A stretch of DNA of 64,000 nt. Origin: a candidate division LCP-89 bacterium B3_LCP. GTDB taxonomy: Bacteria > Electryoneota > B3-LCP. The notes beneath the pieces were generated by a model. The model searched no databases. It worked only from the letters and a program-made list of their open reading frames with translations, and was not told where the DNA came from. Position numbers and translations under genes: made by a program. Position 1 is the stretch's first letter. Every line of letters starts with the position of its first letter. Below are positions 17,096 through 26,608 of this stretch, piece by piece. The DNA is taken from NCBI GenBank assembly GCA_005223185.1, contig NJBN01000008.1, positions 62,001 to 126,000 of the forward strand. The letters are read 5' to 3'.

Positions 17096-17521
17096 ATGGA
17101 ATTAATCATCGGATCAAACGTTATAAGAAATACTTCTGGTGTACTCAATATCCAAGGAGAGGAGCAAATATTCCTTGAACTAGGTAAAAATAATCAACAA
17201 CTTTTACTAACCATAGATGTTTACGATGAGAATAGGAAGCATATTGCCAAATTGCGTAGAAATGCTTGGGCATTCAACGAAAAAGATAGATTTAATATAA
17301 CGACAAATCCAAAGAGCTTGACACTCATTGATAAGAAAACTAAAGAGATATTGGTCGAGGCTCGGGTGTTAGGCGTCTCAAAAATTGAGATTGTACAAGG
17401 TAAAATTTACACACATACTGGCCAACTACTTGAAATTGCACCTCAATATTGGCGTATAGGTGGTATAACATTGAGTGGTAATAATATTGATAGCTGTGGT
17501 GGGGCTGTTTCAATTGAATGA
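17096..17521 (+). CDS. Conserved-looking hypothetical protein
   Basis: 141 residues from ATG 17096, chosen over the GTG at 17081 because GAGGAGA sits 6-12 bases upstream. No signal peptide or membrane segment. The sequence alternates short beta-strands (FLELGKNNQQLLLTIDVYD, RFNITTNPKSLTLIDKKTK) and ends in a Gly-rich GGITLSGNNIDSCGGAVSIE. I do not recognise a named family. It is more AT-rich than the genes on either side and is bracketed by inverted CATGCTTC repeats (16829-16872 and 17534-17577), so it may be a recent arrival. No function is proposed. Confidence 0.75.
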   Translation: MELIIGSNVIRNTSGVLNIQGEEQIFLELGKNNQQLLLTIDVYDENRKHIAKLRRNAWAFNEKDRFNITTNPKSLTLIDKKTKEILVEARVLGVSKIEIVQGKIYTHTGQLLEIAPQYWRIGGITLSGNNIDSCGGAVSIE

Positions 17522-17533
17522 GATATTATAATA

Positions 17534-17577
17534 ACATGCTTCGCTCCCGCTAAAGCGGGACCAGAAGCATGCCACCC
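17534..17577 (-). repeat. CATGCTTC palindrome family, copy 4
   Basis: ACATGCTTCGC, a CCCGCTAAAGCGGG core, then ACCAGAAGCATGCCACCC. It is close to copy 3 in sequence and the same orientation. Confidence 0.85.
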
Positions 17578-17944
17578 ACCTGATTCTAAGCCCCGTAGGG
17601 GCGTGACACTCATAACCGCAGGCGCAGCCTGTGGTATAGACACTGAGCACAAAGTTGACCTTTAAAGGGTCAAACTAAACGAGCCAAGATATTCGATCCC
17701 TTCAGGATCGTAAATACATGTTGATTACACGCTCCCGCAGGTTTCACCTGCGGCTACTATAGTATATCCCCTTCGGGGATTGAAAGCACCAAGTGGATAA
17801 ATCCACTAATCTGATTTTTAGAACAGTCACTTCAGAGACTTGGATTTAAAAATTGAGCACTGGAACTTTAGTCCAGTGCAGAAACTCCCGTCAAACGAGA
17901 GCGTTCGACGGCACTAGAAAATAAAGAGTTTAGTTTAATCCACC
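17578..17944. repeat. Repeat-filled spacer upstream of the biotin carboxylase gene
   Basis: No gene is seen. Successive hairpins include CCCCGTAGGGG, TTGACCTTTAAAGGGTCAA, GATCCCTTCAGGATC and CGCAGGTTTCACCTGCG followed by CCCCTTCGGGG (also at 48784-48834). Next come AGTGGATAAATCCACT, AGTCACTTCAGAGACT and CACTGGAACTTTAGTCCAGTG (also at 46376-46403). No promoter with the local consensus was found before accC. Confidence 0.7.
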
Positions 17945-19453
17945 ATGTTCAACCGCATCCTAATCGCTAACCGTGGCGAAATTGCCGTGCGCATCATCCG
18001 CGCAGCCCGTGAGATGGGAATAGAGACCGTAGCGGTCTATTCCGATGCTGACCGCATGGCTCTGCACACGCGCCTGGCTGATTACGCCTACAATATCGGT
18101 CCTCCGCCTTCGGCCGAAAGCTACCTGAACAAGGAGCGCATCATCGAAGCAGCTCGGCAAGCAAAAGCCGAAGCCATCCATCCCGGTTACGGATTTTTAG
18201 CTGAAAATGCTGATTTCGCCGGTGCGGTTACCAATGCTGGATTAACTTTTATCGGTCCACCTCCACAGGCTATCCGTGATATGGGCTTGAAGACTCGCGC
18301 CCGGGAAATTATGCAGAAAGCCGGTGTACCGGTAACTCCCGGCACCGAATCTGCCATCGAACCGGGAAAGGGAGCAGAGAAAATCGCCCAAGAGATCGGC
18401 TACCCTGTGCTGATCAAGGCGGCATCAGGCGGTGGTGGCAAGGGAATGCGCATAGTTCACAAACCGGAAGAACTGTTGAAATCCATGGAAGCTGCCAGCC
18501 GCGAAGCTGCTTCCGCTTTCGGTGATCCACAGGTTTACATTGAAAAGTATCTGGAAAGTCCCCGCCACATCGAAATCCAGGTGTTAGCTGACCATCACGG
18601 CAACGTGATACATCTGAACGAACGCGAATGCTCCATCCAGCGCCGTCATCAGAAGGTGATAGAAGAAGCTCCATCACCTGTGATCACGCCAGAATTACGC
18701 GAAAAGATTGGTGCTGCTGCTGTTGCCGCCGCCAGAGCATGCGGCTATCAGAACGCCGGAACGGTGGAATTCCTCTTTGACAAGCGCCGTAATTTCTACT
18801 TCATGGAGATGAACACGCGCCTGCAGGTGGAACATCCGGTTACCGAAATGACCACTGGTATCGACTTGGTGAAAGAGCAATTGAAAATAGCGGCAGGTGA
18901 ACCTTTAACGATAAAACAAGAAGACGTAAAAATATCCGGTCATGCTATCGAATGCCGTATTTATGCGGAAGATCCATTAAATAATTTCTTCCCATCCACT
19001 GGAAGGATCGACTATTTTCATACTCCGGCGGGTCCGGGAATACGTAACGATTCCGGCATCTTCGAAGGAGGTGAAATCAGCGTCTATTACGACCCGTTGA
19101 TTTCCAAACTGGTCGCCTGGGGAGGGGATAGAGCAGAAGCTATCCAGCGAATGAAGGGCGCCCTGCAGGAATACCACATCGCTGGCGTTCACTCGAATAT
19201 TGCTTTCTGTCTGTTGGTTATGAATACTCCTGCATTTGTGGACGGGAAAATAGATACTCATTTCATAGAGCAACATGTCCAACTCAGCGATATGGCTGAA
19301 GGATCTGAAGAATTAAGGAAGATCGCCGCAATCGCCGCCGTAACCGCATTTCATAGCGAACCTAAAGCGGCTAAGATCTCGAAGGGTGGGATCCCATCCG
19401 CCATTTCACCCTGGCTGACCTCCGGTAGAAGGAATGGCAGGGAACATATTTAG
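17945..19453 (+). CDS. accC: Biotin carboxylase subunit of an acyl-CoA carboxylase
   Basis: 502 residues. Carboxylates biotin on the carrier protein using ATP and bicarbonate. It has the biotin carboxylase N-terminus FNRILIANRGEIAVRII, the ATP-grasp glycine loop ASGGGGKGMRIV near 160 and the catalytic EMNTRLQVEHPVTE near 290. The length, about 50 residues beyond AccC, fits propionyl/methylcrotonyl-type carboxylase alpha subunits. The biotin carrier and methylmalonyl-CoA mutase genes follow, so a propionyl-CoA to methylmalonyl-CoA route is plausible. The carboxyltransferase gene is not in the window. Confidence 0.95.
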   Translation: MFNRILIANRGEIAVRIIRAAREMGIETVAVYSDADRMALHTRLADYAYNIGPPPSAESYLNKERIIEAARQAKAEAIHPGYGFLAENADFAGAVTNAGLTFIGPPPQAIRDMGLKTRAREIMQKAGVPVTPGTESAIEPGKGAEKIAQEIGYPVLIKAASGGGGKGMRIVHKPEELLKSMEAASREAASAFGDPQVYIEKYLESPRHIEIQVLADHHGNVIHLNERECSIQRRHQKVIEEAPSPVITPELREKIGAAAVAAARACGYQNAGTVEFLFDKRRNFYFMEMNTRLQVEHPVTEMTTGIDLVKEQLKIAAGEPLTIKQEDVKISGHAIECRIYAEDPLNNFFPSTGRIDYFHTPAGPGIRNDSGIFEGGEISVYYDPLISKLVAWGGDRAEAIQRMKGALQEYHIAGVHSNIAFCLLVMNTPAFVDGKIDTHFIEQHVQLSDMAEGSEELRKIAAIAAVTAFHSEPKAAKISKGGIPSAISPWLTSGRRNGREHI

Positions 19454-19476
19454 TGATGAATCTTAGGATTGATTAG

Positions 19477-19995
19477 ATGAAGTATTTCGCAGAGATCGAC
19501 GACCTTTCATACCAGATAGAACTGAAAAGTGATAACCATTTTTCTATTGATGGTAAAGCACATTCATTTGATCTGATGAGAAGCTCCAAACCCGAACAAT
19601 TTTCGCTTATAATTGACGGTCAATCCTACCAGGTCTGGATGGAGAAACTCAACTCCACATCTGCTGGTTCACCTGCGCGAGTGCGCGTTCATCTGAGCGG
19701 TTATGATTTTGAATTCACTCTTGATGATGAGAGGTCAAAGAAACTGCGGGAATATACTTCTGCGGAGAGCAGCACTGAAGATGAGGGCAGAGTGGTAGCT
19801 CCCATGCCGGGTCTGGTGGTGAAACTGTTGGTCGAACTCGGTCAGAAGGTGAAGAAAGGCGACGGCGTCGCCATTGTGGAAGCCATGAAGATGGAGAACG
19901 AGATCCGTGCGCCAATCATAGGGGAAGTGAGAGAAATCGTTGTCACAGAAAAGCAGGCTGTTGAAAAGGGCGATACATTAGCTGTAATCGGATAA
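19477..19995 (+). CDS. Biotin carboxyl carrier protein
   Basis: 172 residues. The C-terminal half is a biotinyl/lipoyl domain with the attachment lysine in EAMKMENE near residue 135, preceded by APMPGLVVKLLVELGQKVKKG. The N-terminal 95 residues form a beta-rich domain, as in the BT domain of propionyl-CoA carboxylases. It lies 23 bases after the biotin carboxylase gene and upstream of the mutase. The biotin ligase birA two genes downstream would modify it. Confidence 0.93.
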   Translation: MKYFAEIDDLSYQIELKSDNHFSIDGKAHSFDLMRSSKPEQFSLIIDGQSYQVWMEKLNSTSAGSPARVRVHLSGYDFEFTLDDERSKKLREYTSAESSTEDEGRVVAPMPGLVVKLLVELGQKVKKGDGVAIVEAMKMENEIRAPIIGEVREIVVTEKQAVEKGDTLAVIG

Positions 19996-20021
19996 TTATT
20001 TGACGTTTATTTTAATAAGCA

Positions 20022-21698
20022 ATGAGCCAAAACAGGAGTAAAATTTCGCCCCTGAAATCAGCCTTTGCAGAATGGAAGACGGAGACGCTATCCAAATTCC
20101 TGCAGAAGGTAAAGGAACGGCGCGGTATATTCTCCACTGATAGTGATATACCAGTGGAGAGGCTTTACGTACCGGAAAGTCACACAGAAGCAGACTATTT
20201 AGAACAGATTGGCTTCCCCGGCGAATATCCCTTCACCCGGGGCGTTTACCCCACCATGTACCGGGGGCGCTTCTGGACCATGCGCCAGTATGCCGGATTC
20301 GGTTCAGCGGAAGAATCGAATCAGCGCTACCATTACCTCTTAAATCAAGGTCAGACCGGACTTTCCGTAGCTTTCGATCTACCCACCCAGATTGGCTATG
20401 ACAGTGACCATCCTTTAGCAGAAGGGGAAGTTGGCAAGGTCGGCGTTGCTATATGTTCATTGGCAGATATGGAGGTACTCTTTAAGGGCATCAAGTTGGA
20501 TCAGGTCTCCACCTCGATGACCATCAACGCCACCGCAGGTACTCTGCTGGCACTGTACGTCGCCATCGCCAAAAAGCAGGGCGCTGAACTTGGGAAATTA
20601 TCCGGCACCATTCAGAATGACATCCTTAAAGAATACATAGCTCGCGGCACTTATATCTACCCGCCTAAGCCATCGATGCGCTTGATAACGGATGTCTTTG
20701 CCTGGTGCAAGGAAAATTTACCTGCCTGGAATACCATTTCCATATCCGGCTATCACATCCGCGAAGCCGGTTCAACCGCGGTACAGGAGGTGGCTTTTAC
20801 TCTGTCCAACGGTATTGCTTATGTCAAAGCTGCCTTGGATGCCGGCCTGGAAGTTGACCAGTTTGCGCCCCGGCTGGCGTTCTTTTTCAATTCGCATAAC
20901 AACCTGTTCGAAGAAATAGCCAAATTCCGAGCGGCACGGCGTATCTGGGCGAAAATAATGAAGAACCGCTTTGAAGCTCGTAACCCGCGTTCCTTGATGC
21001 TCCGCTTTCATACGCAGACCGCCGGATCGACTCTGACCGCCCAGCAGCCCGATAACAACGTCATCCGCGTTACCATGCAGGCTTTGGCTGCCGCTCTGGG
21101 TGGCACGCAATCGCTTCACACGAATTCCCGCGATGAAGCGCTGGGGCTTCCCACCGAAGATTCAGCGCAGATAGCCTTGCGAACTCAACAGATCATAGCC
21201 CACGAATCCGGAGTTACAGATACGGTCGATCCTCTGGCTGGTTCTTACTTCATTGAAGAGCTCACTGACCAGATCGAACGGAAAGTGGAAGAACTCATTG
21301 ACAAAATTGACGCTATGGGCGGATCCGTTCAGGGCATTGAACAGGGAATTTTCCAGCGGGAAATAGCTGCCAGTGCCTATCAAACTCAGAAGGAGATTGA
21401 ATCGGAGGATAAAATTGTCGTTGGCGTCAATGCCTTTAAAGCGGAAGCCGAATCACCGCAGGAAATGCTTGAAATTAATCCTCAAGTAGCAGCATCTCAA
21501 CGTCTGAGGCTGGCGAAGTTACGGGCTGAAAGAGATAATTCTTCCGTTAATCAAATTCTGACCAAGCTCATGACCGCTGCTAAGGGATCCGAAAACCTGA
21601 TGCCGGTCATTTTAGAAGCGGTTGAACGGCATGCAACTCTGGGCGAAATAAGCGATTCACTTCGCCAGGTGTGGGGTGAATATCAGGGAGATAACTAA
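20022..21698 (+). CDS. Methylmalonyl-CoA mutase large subunit, catalytic domain only
   Basis: 558 residues. Catalyses the B12-dependent isomerisation of methylmalonyl-CoA and succinyl-CoA. The TIM-barrel domain is recognisable from [49 protein letters not shown] and [19 protein letters not shown]. It ends soon after the linker region, so the B12-binding domain must be a separate protein encoded outside the window, as in archaeal and many FCB mutases. It is co-directional with the carboxylase genes and 6 bases before birA. Confidence 0.95.
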   Translation: MSQNRSKISPLKSAFAEWKTETLSKFLQKVKERRGIFSTDSDIPVERLYVPESHTEADYLEQIGFPGEYPFTRGVYPTMYRGRFWTMRQYAGFGSAEESNQRYHYLLNQGQTGLSVAFDLPTQIGYDSDHPLAEGEVGKVGVAICSLADMEVLFKGIKLDQVSTSMTINATAGTLLALYVAIAKKQGAELGKLSGTIQNDILKEYIARGTYIYPPKPSMRLITDVFAWCKENLPAWNTISISGYHIREAGSTAVQEVAFTLSNGIAYVKAALDAGLEVDQFAPRLAFFFNSHNNLFEEIAKFRAARRIWAKIMKNRFEARNPRSLMLRFHTQTAGSTLTAQQPDNNVIRVTMQALAAALGGTQSLHTNSRDEALGLPTEDSAQIALRTQQIIAHESGVTDTVDPLAGSYFIEELTDQIERKVEELIDKIDAMGGSVQGIEQGIFQREIAASAYQTQKEIESEDKIVVGVNAFKAEAESPQEMLEINPQVAASQRLRLAKLRAERDNSSVNQILTKLMTAAKGSENLMPVILEAVERHATLGEISDSLRQVWGEYQGDN

Positions 21699-21704
21699 AT
21701 ACTT

Positions 21705-22484
21705 ATGCCCGGCAGCAACTTCGGAAGAAGGATATTCCAATTAGATTCTGTAACCTCCACGCAGGATATTCTAAAAAGTGAATTTCACAGGGGAGCTAAA
21801 GAGGGTACTGTTGCAATTGCATCTGAACAGCTTTCCGGTCGCGGGCGCATGGCCAGGAGCTGGTACTCACCCGCCGGGAAAGGGTTATGGGCTTCGGTTA
21901 TCCTGCAGCCGGAAGGTCCGGAAGAGAATTGGACCTGGGTGCCTCTCTGGGCTGGGATAGTGGTGGAGAAAACACTTCGATCACTGCTGGAGCCAGGTGA
22001 AATTACTTCTGATTTCGAAATACAACTTAAATGGCCCAATGACATATTGATGCAGGATAGGAAACTGGGCGGCATTATTGCTGAAAATGTCTGCAATACT
22101 GAAGAAGAACAGGCAATCATACTGGGAGTTGGGTTAAACCTGCTGCAGCGTGAAGAAGATTTCCCGCCTCACCTTCGTGCGCGTTCTGCGTCTCTGCTTG
22201 CGCTTACCGGGAAAAGTTTTTCACCGGACTACGCATTGGAACGTCTCCTAAATGCCCTGGAAGAAATGCATCCTCTGATTTGCCCCATCGATTCACTTTT
22301 AATAGGAAAACTGTGGCTGAGTTCTGCCTGGGCTTTAAACAGAAAATTACGCGTATTAAGTGGTAAGACGAGCTACGAAGGCGTTTTCACGGGACTTGGT
22401 GCTAATGGTGAAATGGCGTTGCAGCAAGAAGGGGAGGAACCGCTTTATCTTACAACCACAGAAGGAATTCAACCTGTAGATTGA
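21705..22484 (+). CDS. birA: Biotin--[acetyl-CoA carboxylase] ligase
   Basis: 259 residues, catalytic domain only, without the N-terminal helix-turn-helix found in regulatory BirA. Visible are LDSVTSTQDILK, the biotinyl-AMP loop SGRGRMARSWYSP with GKGLWASV, and LKWPNDILMQDRKLGGI. It attaches biotin to the carrier protein encoded two genes upstream, which explains the clustering. The stop overlaps the region before coaX. Confidence 0.94.
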   Translation: MPGSNFGRRIFQLDSVTSTQDILKSEFHRGAKEGTVAIASEQLSGRGRMARSWYSPAGKGLWASVILQPEGPEENWTWVPLWAGIVVEKTLRSLLEPGEITSDFEIQLKWPNDILMQDRKLGGIIAENVCNTEEEQAIILGVGLNLLQREEDFPPHLRARSASLLALTGKSFSPDYALERLLNALEEMHPLICPIDSLLIGKLWLSSAWALNRKLRVLSGKTSYEGVFTGLGANGEMALQQEGEEPLYLTTTEGIQPVD

Positions 22485-22486
22485 TC

Positions 22487-23281
22487 ATGAAAGAGGATCG
22501 TATCGCTACTCACGGTTTACTTTTAACGATAGACGTAGGCAACACCAATGTCGTCTTAGGGCTTTTTCAGGGCGATCGGTTAGCACACTATTGGCGGCTG
22601 GCTACTTCTGTCTCTCGGACTTCCGATGAAGCCTGGATTATGCTGAAATCCTTGTGCGATTCAGAAGAAATTGACACCGGTCAAATCGACGGTATGGCAA
22701 TATCCTCCGTTGTACCGGATTTGACGTCCATATTTGCGGATATGGCCCGCGATAGGTTAAACATCAAACCGTATGAAGTCAAAGCAGAAACGGCTCCTTC
22801 CCTGAAGATATCATATAAGGATCCAACCGCAGTTGGAGCTGACCGGATATGCAACGCGGTTGCAGGTTATGACAGATGCGGTGGACCTTTGATTGTAGCG
22901 GATTATGGGACGGCAACTACGTTTGACGTTATCAACCGGCAGGGTGATTACTTGGGCGGAATAATTACTCCGGGCATAGAGCTTGCACAGAAAATTCTCC
23001 GACAGAGTGCGGCGAGATTGCCCAAAGTGTCACTGCAATTCCCGCCGAAAGTGATCGCTGACACCACAGAAACCTCTATCCAGGCGGGGATTCTCTACGG
23101 CGCTGTGGATAAATTGGAAGGGTTGTGCCGCAGGATATGGGATGAGTTAGGAGAATCCGGTCATGTTATGGCTACCGGCGGTTTATCACCGTTGATTGCA
23201 CAACACACTGAAGTTATCGATACAGTTGAACCTAATTTGGTTTTAGAAGGTCTGCGCATCCTTTTTTCTAGGCACGGTTGA
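22487..23281 (+). CDS. coaX: Type III pantothenate kinase
   Basis: 264 residues from ATG 22487; a TTG six bases upstream overlaps the birA stop. First step of CoA synthesis. ASKHA-fold motifs DVGNTNVVLGLF at the N-terminus, GADRICNAVAGYDR near 117, DYGTATTFDVI near 140 and GGIITPGIELA near 158 match the type III family. birA and coaX are often neighbours in bacteria, and this pair is nearly overlapping. Confidence 0.95.
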   Translation: MKEDRIATHGLLLTIDVGNTNVVLGLFQGDRLAHYWRLATSVSRTSDEAWIMLKSLCDSEEIDTGQIDGMAISSVVPDLTSIFADMARDRLNIKPYEVKAETAPSLKISYKDPTAVGADRICNAVAGYDRCGGPLIVADYGTATTFDVINRQGDYLGGIITPGIELAQKILRQSAARLPKVSLQFPPKVIADTTETSIQAGILYGAVDKLEGLCRRIWDELGESGHVMATGGLSPLIAQHTEVIDTVEPNLVLEGLRILFSRHG

Positions 23282-23283
23282 TA

Positions 23284-24924
23284 ATGATATTATCGTGGAA
23301 CAGAATCTGCTTATCAGCCTTCTTGAGTTTAACCTGTCTTCTGTGTGGGTGTGGCGTAAAGCAGCTTACAATTTTGGAAGAGGGGAACATTTCTCCGCAA
23401 TTGGATGTTGTCTACCCTCGTATTGCAGAGGGTGATTCTATTTTTACAGTACAGCCTGTGGATTCGACTTTCGCTTTGGGATCTGTTGTGCCGGAACGTT
23501 CTTCGGTAACGGTAAACGGAGTTCCCGCGCGTGTTTGGGATAACGGATCGTTCTTAGCTTACTTCCCTCTCGACGAGGAGAACAAAATATATTCCTTTGA
23601 AGCAGTTACTTCGGAAGGGAAAACCAGCACGGCAACGATTCCTTTTGAATATCCTGACAAATCTACCGATGCCTCCTGTAAAAGTTATGCAGATTCTATC
23701 AATTCTCTGCTGCCCTTGCGTATAACTTTCGTCAGGGACCACAATGTTGTACGCACTTCGCCCAGGCGCGCCTATTGGCTATTCCCGCTTTGCGGAACAA
23801 CCGCATTGGCTGATTCTTTCGCAATGCCCTATTTCAGAATTCCACTTACTGATGATTTACACGGTTGGGTGGAAGATAAATTTGTCGAGATAGATACTTC
23901 CTGTAATAAGGTTGTGAAGTCAGTCTTGCATAGCATTTCCGTTAATGCTAATAATGGGCGAACGACAGTCAGCATACCGTTGCAGGAACGCATGCTTTTT
24001 AACCTGATCGAACAGCCTGAAAGCGGATCCTTGCGACTGGATCTGTTCGGCGCCACCGCCAGATTGGATCAGATCTATTACGATCCTAAAGGTAGGATTG
24101 TACGCGAAATTCGCTGGAATCAGTCCAGTGATGATTTGTTAAGCTTAACGATATTGCTGAATATTTCCAAGTTGTGGGGATACCGTACGTTTTATCATGA
24201 GAATACTTTAAAAGTAGAAATCCGAAATGAACCCAAGATAGCCGGGCACTCCCTGAAAGGGCGAAAGATCGTTCTGGATGCCGGACATGGAGGCGATAAC
24301 TTAGGCGCTATCGGTCCGACCAGACTGCCGGAAAAAGAACCGAACTTGGAAATCGTATTTGCGCTCAAAAAGCTGCTGGAAAAGGAAGGCGCTGAAGTCA
24401 TTCTGACCCGCGAGAATGATTCAACAGTAAATATATATGACAGAATTGATTATGCAGTAGATCAGGAAGCTGAGATACTATTATCCATACATAACAACGC
24501 ACTGCCGGATGGAAAGAACCCCTTTATAAACAGAGGTAGTGCAGTTTATTATTACCGCCCGCAGAGCAGGCAATTAGCTAAGCATCTTCACGAAAATCTG
24601 CTGGAATCATCCGGGCTGGATGATTTCGGCTTCTATTATAAAAACCTGGCACTAACGCGCCCCACTGAATTGTTAGCAGTACTGGTGGAATGCGCCTTTA
24701 TCATTCATCCTGAAGAGGAGATGCTGCTGCAGGATGATCGTTTCATAAAGAGGGTTGCTAAAGGTTTGCGAAATGGAATAAAGGATTTCTTAAAAGAATA
24801 CAAGAGACAAACTAAAAACCAAAACAGAAGATTTTCCCCGTGGTTTGATTCTTATAATTCACGGGGGTTTAATCCCAACAAACCGATAGGAAGAGATGGG
24901 CAAGTTCATTTACATGTCCCGTGA
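23284..24924 (+). CDS. N-acetylmuramoyl-L-alanine amidase (Amidase_3), probable lipoprotein
   Basis: 546 residues. Cleaves the amide bond between MurNAc and the peptide stem in the periplasm. The N-terminus is hydrophobic with a possible lipobox ending LLCGC. A roughly 280-residue beta-rich AMIN-like region precedes the catalytic domain. Zinc ligands are visible in VLDAGHGG and SIHNNA, plus a conserved Glu in KEPNLE, and the catalytic Glu is in VECAFI. The 3' end overlaps the greA start by 29 bases in another frame, so the two are probably coupled. Confidence 0.93.
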   Translation: MILSWNRICLSAFLSLTCLLCGCGVKQLTILEEGNISPQLDVVYPRIAEGDSIFTVQPVDSTFALGSVVPERSSVTVNGVPARVWDNGSFLAYFPLDEENKIYSFEAVTSEGKTSTATIPFEYPDKSTDASCKSYADSINSLLPLRITFVRDHNVVRTSPRRAYWLFPLCGTTALADSFAMPYFRIPLTDDLHGWVEDKFVEIDTSCNKVVKSVLHSISVNANNGRTTVSIPLQERMLFNLIEQPESGSLRLDLFGATARLDQIYYDPKGRIVREIRWNQSSDDLLSLTILLNISKLWGYRTFYHENTLKVEIRNEPKIAGHSLKGRKIVLDAGHGGDNLGAIGPTRLPEKEPNLEIVFALKKLLEKEGAEVILTRENDSTVNIYDRIDYAVDQEAEILLSIHNNALPDGKNPFINRGSAVYYYRPQSRQLAKHLHENLLESSGLDDFGFYYKNLALTRPTELLAVLVECAFIIHPEEEMLLQDDRFIKRVAKGLRNGIKDFLKEYKRQTKNQNRRFSPWFDSYNSRGFNPNKPIGRDGQVHLHVP

Positions 24925-25372
24925 AGGGATTGATAAGGTGAAGCGCGAGCTGAAACAGCTTCTCAAAGTAGAGCAGCCGCGGATATCCAAGAAGCTGGCG
25001 TCAGCTCGGGAGCACGGTGATCTGTCTGAGAACGCCGAGTATGACGCCGCGCGTGAAGAGATGGAACATATGCAGAGGCGGATCGGCAGGCTGCAGGAAA
25101 CGTTAGCCAGAGCACAGATATTCGATCCGAAAAACATCGATCCAGATGAAGTTACGCTCCTGGCAACCGTCGAACTGCAGGACTTGAAAAAGAAGAAAAA
25201 TATCACCTACAAGCTCGTTTCCGCAGAAGAGGTTGACGTGGAACGGAATATGATATCGATAGAATCACCAGTCGGACGAGCTTTGGTGGGAAAGAGGGTG
25301 GATGAAATCGTAACAATAAAAGTGCCCGTAGGTACTTTAGAATATAAAATCCTGTCTGTAAGCAGGGATTAA
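24896..25372 (+). CDS. greA: Transcription elongation factor GreA
   Basis: 158 residues, normal GreA length. It rescues backtracked RNA polymerase by stimulating transcript cleavage. The N-terminal coiled coil holds the functional acidic tip (HGDLSENAEYDAAREEM) and the C-terminal FKBP-like domain has SPVGRALVGKRVDEIV. The start at 24896 overlaps the amidase gene; an alternative ATG at 24914 would shorten it by six residues. Confidence 0.97.
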   Translation: MGKFIYMSREGIDKVKRELKQLLKVEQPRISKKLASAREHGDLSENAEYDAAREEMEHMQRRIGRLQETLARAQIFDPKNIDPDEVTLLATVELQDLKKKKNITYKLVSAEEVDVERNMISIESPVGRALVGKRVDEIVTIKVPVGTLEYKILSVSRD

Positions 25373-25383
25373 GAGGTATTATC

Positions 25384-26073
25384 ATGGCCGAATCCGATAA
25401 GGCTAAAGAGAGTGCGAATTCGGGAATTCGCAGGGTTTACCGATCTCATCAACAGCGTATCTTAGCTGGCGTCTGTGGCGGGATAGCAGAATATTTCAAC
25501 ATCGACGTTGTCATAATACGACTGCTATGGGTGTTAATCACTCTGTTCGGTGGTGCAGGAATACTGGCATATATAATCTGCTGGATCGTAATCCCGGACG
25601 GTCATCCGGGTCAAAACGTCCCACCTCCTGCTTCGAAATCAAGTTCTGCCGGAATGATAATTGGTATAGTTTTGGTATTTGTCGGTGTGGGATTCCTAAC
25701 CTCTTTGATGGGTTTTCAAGGCTGCTTTTTCCCTTTTGTATTACCGTATATAGCCGGACCTGTCATACTTGTACTTGTAGGATTGGGCTTGATATCGGGT
25801 TGGATCATAGCTAAATCCAGAACGGATTCTACTGCGCAGTCATCAGGAACAGGGGATGCTAACACCGAATCACAGAGCCGCCCCAAACGCCTCTTCAGGT
25901 CTAAAGATCAACGCGTTATTTCCGGTCTGTGTGGCGGTTTGGGCGAACATTTCAAAATTGATCCGACCATTGTGAGAATACTCTGGATTCTCTTTGGAAT
26001 TACCTCCTTCGGTTTTGCGGTGTTGCTGTACGTCATCCTGATCTTTGCCATCCCGGAAGAGCCTATTTCATGA
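25384..26073 (+). CDS. Membrane protein with two PspC domains
   Basis: 229 residues. PspC domains at about 15-75 (RILAGVCGGIAEYFNID) and 163-225 (RVISGLCGGLGEHFKID) each contain one membrane helix. Two further hydrophobic segments (MIIGIVLVFVGVGFL and VILVLVGLGLISGWII) lie between them. PspC proteins relate to envelope-stress responses, but the duplicated form is not well defined. It lies 8 bases after greA-terminal sequence and is followed closely by a second membrane protein, an arrangement seen with LiaF/LiaI-like genes. Confidence 0.85.
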   Translation: MAESDKAKESANSGIRRVYRSHQQRILAGVCGGIAEYFNIDVVIIRLLWVLITLFGGAGILAYIICWIVIPDGHPGQNVPPPASKSSSAGMIIGIVLVFVGVGFLTSLMGFQGCFFPFVLPYIAGPVILVLVGLGLISGWIIAKSRTDSTAQSSGTGDANTESQSRPKRLFRSKDQRVISGLCGGLGEHFKIDPTIVRILWILFGITSFGFAVLLYVILIFAIPEEPIS

Positions 26074-26080
26074 GTATTTT

Positions 26081-26572
26081 ATGACACCCCATAAACATTC
26101 TCCCATTCTTGGTTGGATACTGCTGATCCTGGGCGGTATCCTTCTGTTCCATCATTGGGATATATTCAGGCTGGATTGGATCAATATACTGATCATATTG
26201 GGTATCGGGCTATTTTTGATCGGTATTTTTCAAAAAAGTCACACCGCCGTATTTCCCGGAACTTTTCTCTTTCTTTTGGGATTGCTATTTTACCTGCAAG
26301 ACAGCTATGTAATAAGAGGGGGCTGGAGTGAATTATGGCCCCTGATCTTACTGTTTTTGGGTGTGGCTTTCATCACACTCTACATATTCAATCCAGCTGA
26401 CAGAGGCGCCCTCTGGCCCGGAATAATTCTGATCGCTATATCGTTCTTCTTCCTGTTTTTCCCCTGGTCATGGTTCGATATAGCCTGTTGGGTGAGTAAC
26501 CTTTGGCCCATTCTTCTAATTATTGCGGGACTGTTGATTATTCGGGAATCCCGGCAGAAAAACAGGACTTAA
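26081..26572 (+). CDS. Small integral membrane protein, LiaF/LiaI-like
   Basis: 163 residues from ATG 26081; an upstream TTG overlaps the PspC gene and would add 12 non-hydrophobic residues. Hydrophobic stretches dominate (ILGWILLILGGILLFHHW, WINILIILGIGLFLIGIF and similar), giving about six to eight short membrane helices in hairpins. The pattern resembles the LiaI/LiaF N-terminal transmembrane region that accompanies PspC proteins. Assignment rests on hydrophobic pattern and neighbourhood only. Confidence 0.7.
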   Translation: MTPHKHSPILGWILLILGGILLFHHWDIFRLDWINILIILGIGLFLIGIFQKSHTAVFPGTFLFLLGLLFYLQDSYVIRGGWSELWPLILLFLGVAFITLYIFNPADRGALWPGIILIAISFFFLFFPWSWFDIACWVSNLWPILLIIAGLLIIRESRQKNRT

Positions 26573-26608
26573 ATCCGCACTTCATTCGCTCGTGAATACG
26601 AAAGAAAA

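Noticed and set aside
16700-17890. Possible CRISPR array, because many short similar palindromes lie in series
   Set aside because: The units differ in sequence and spacing, and no cas gene is visible; these are dispersed palindromes.
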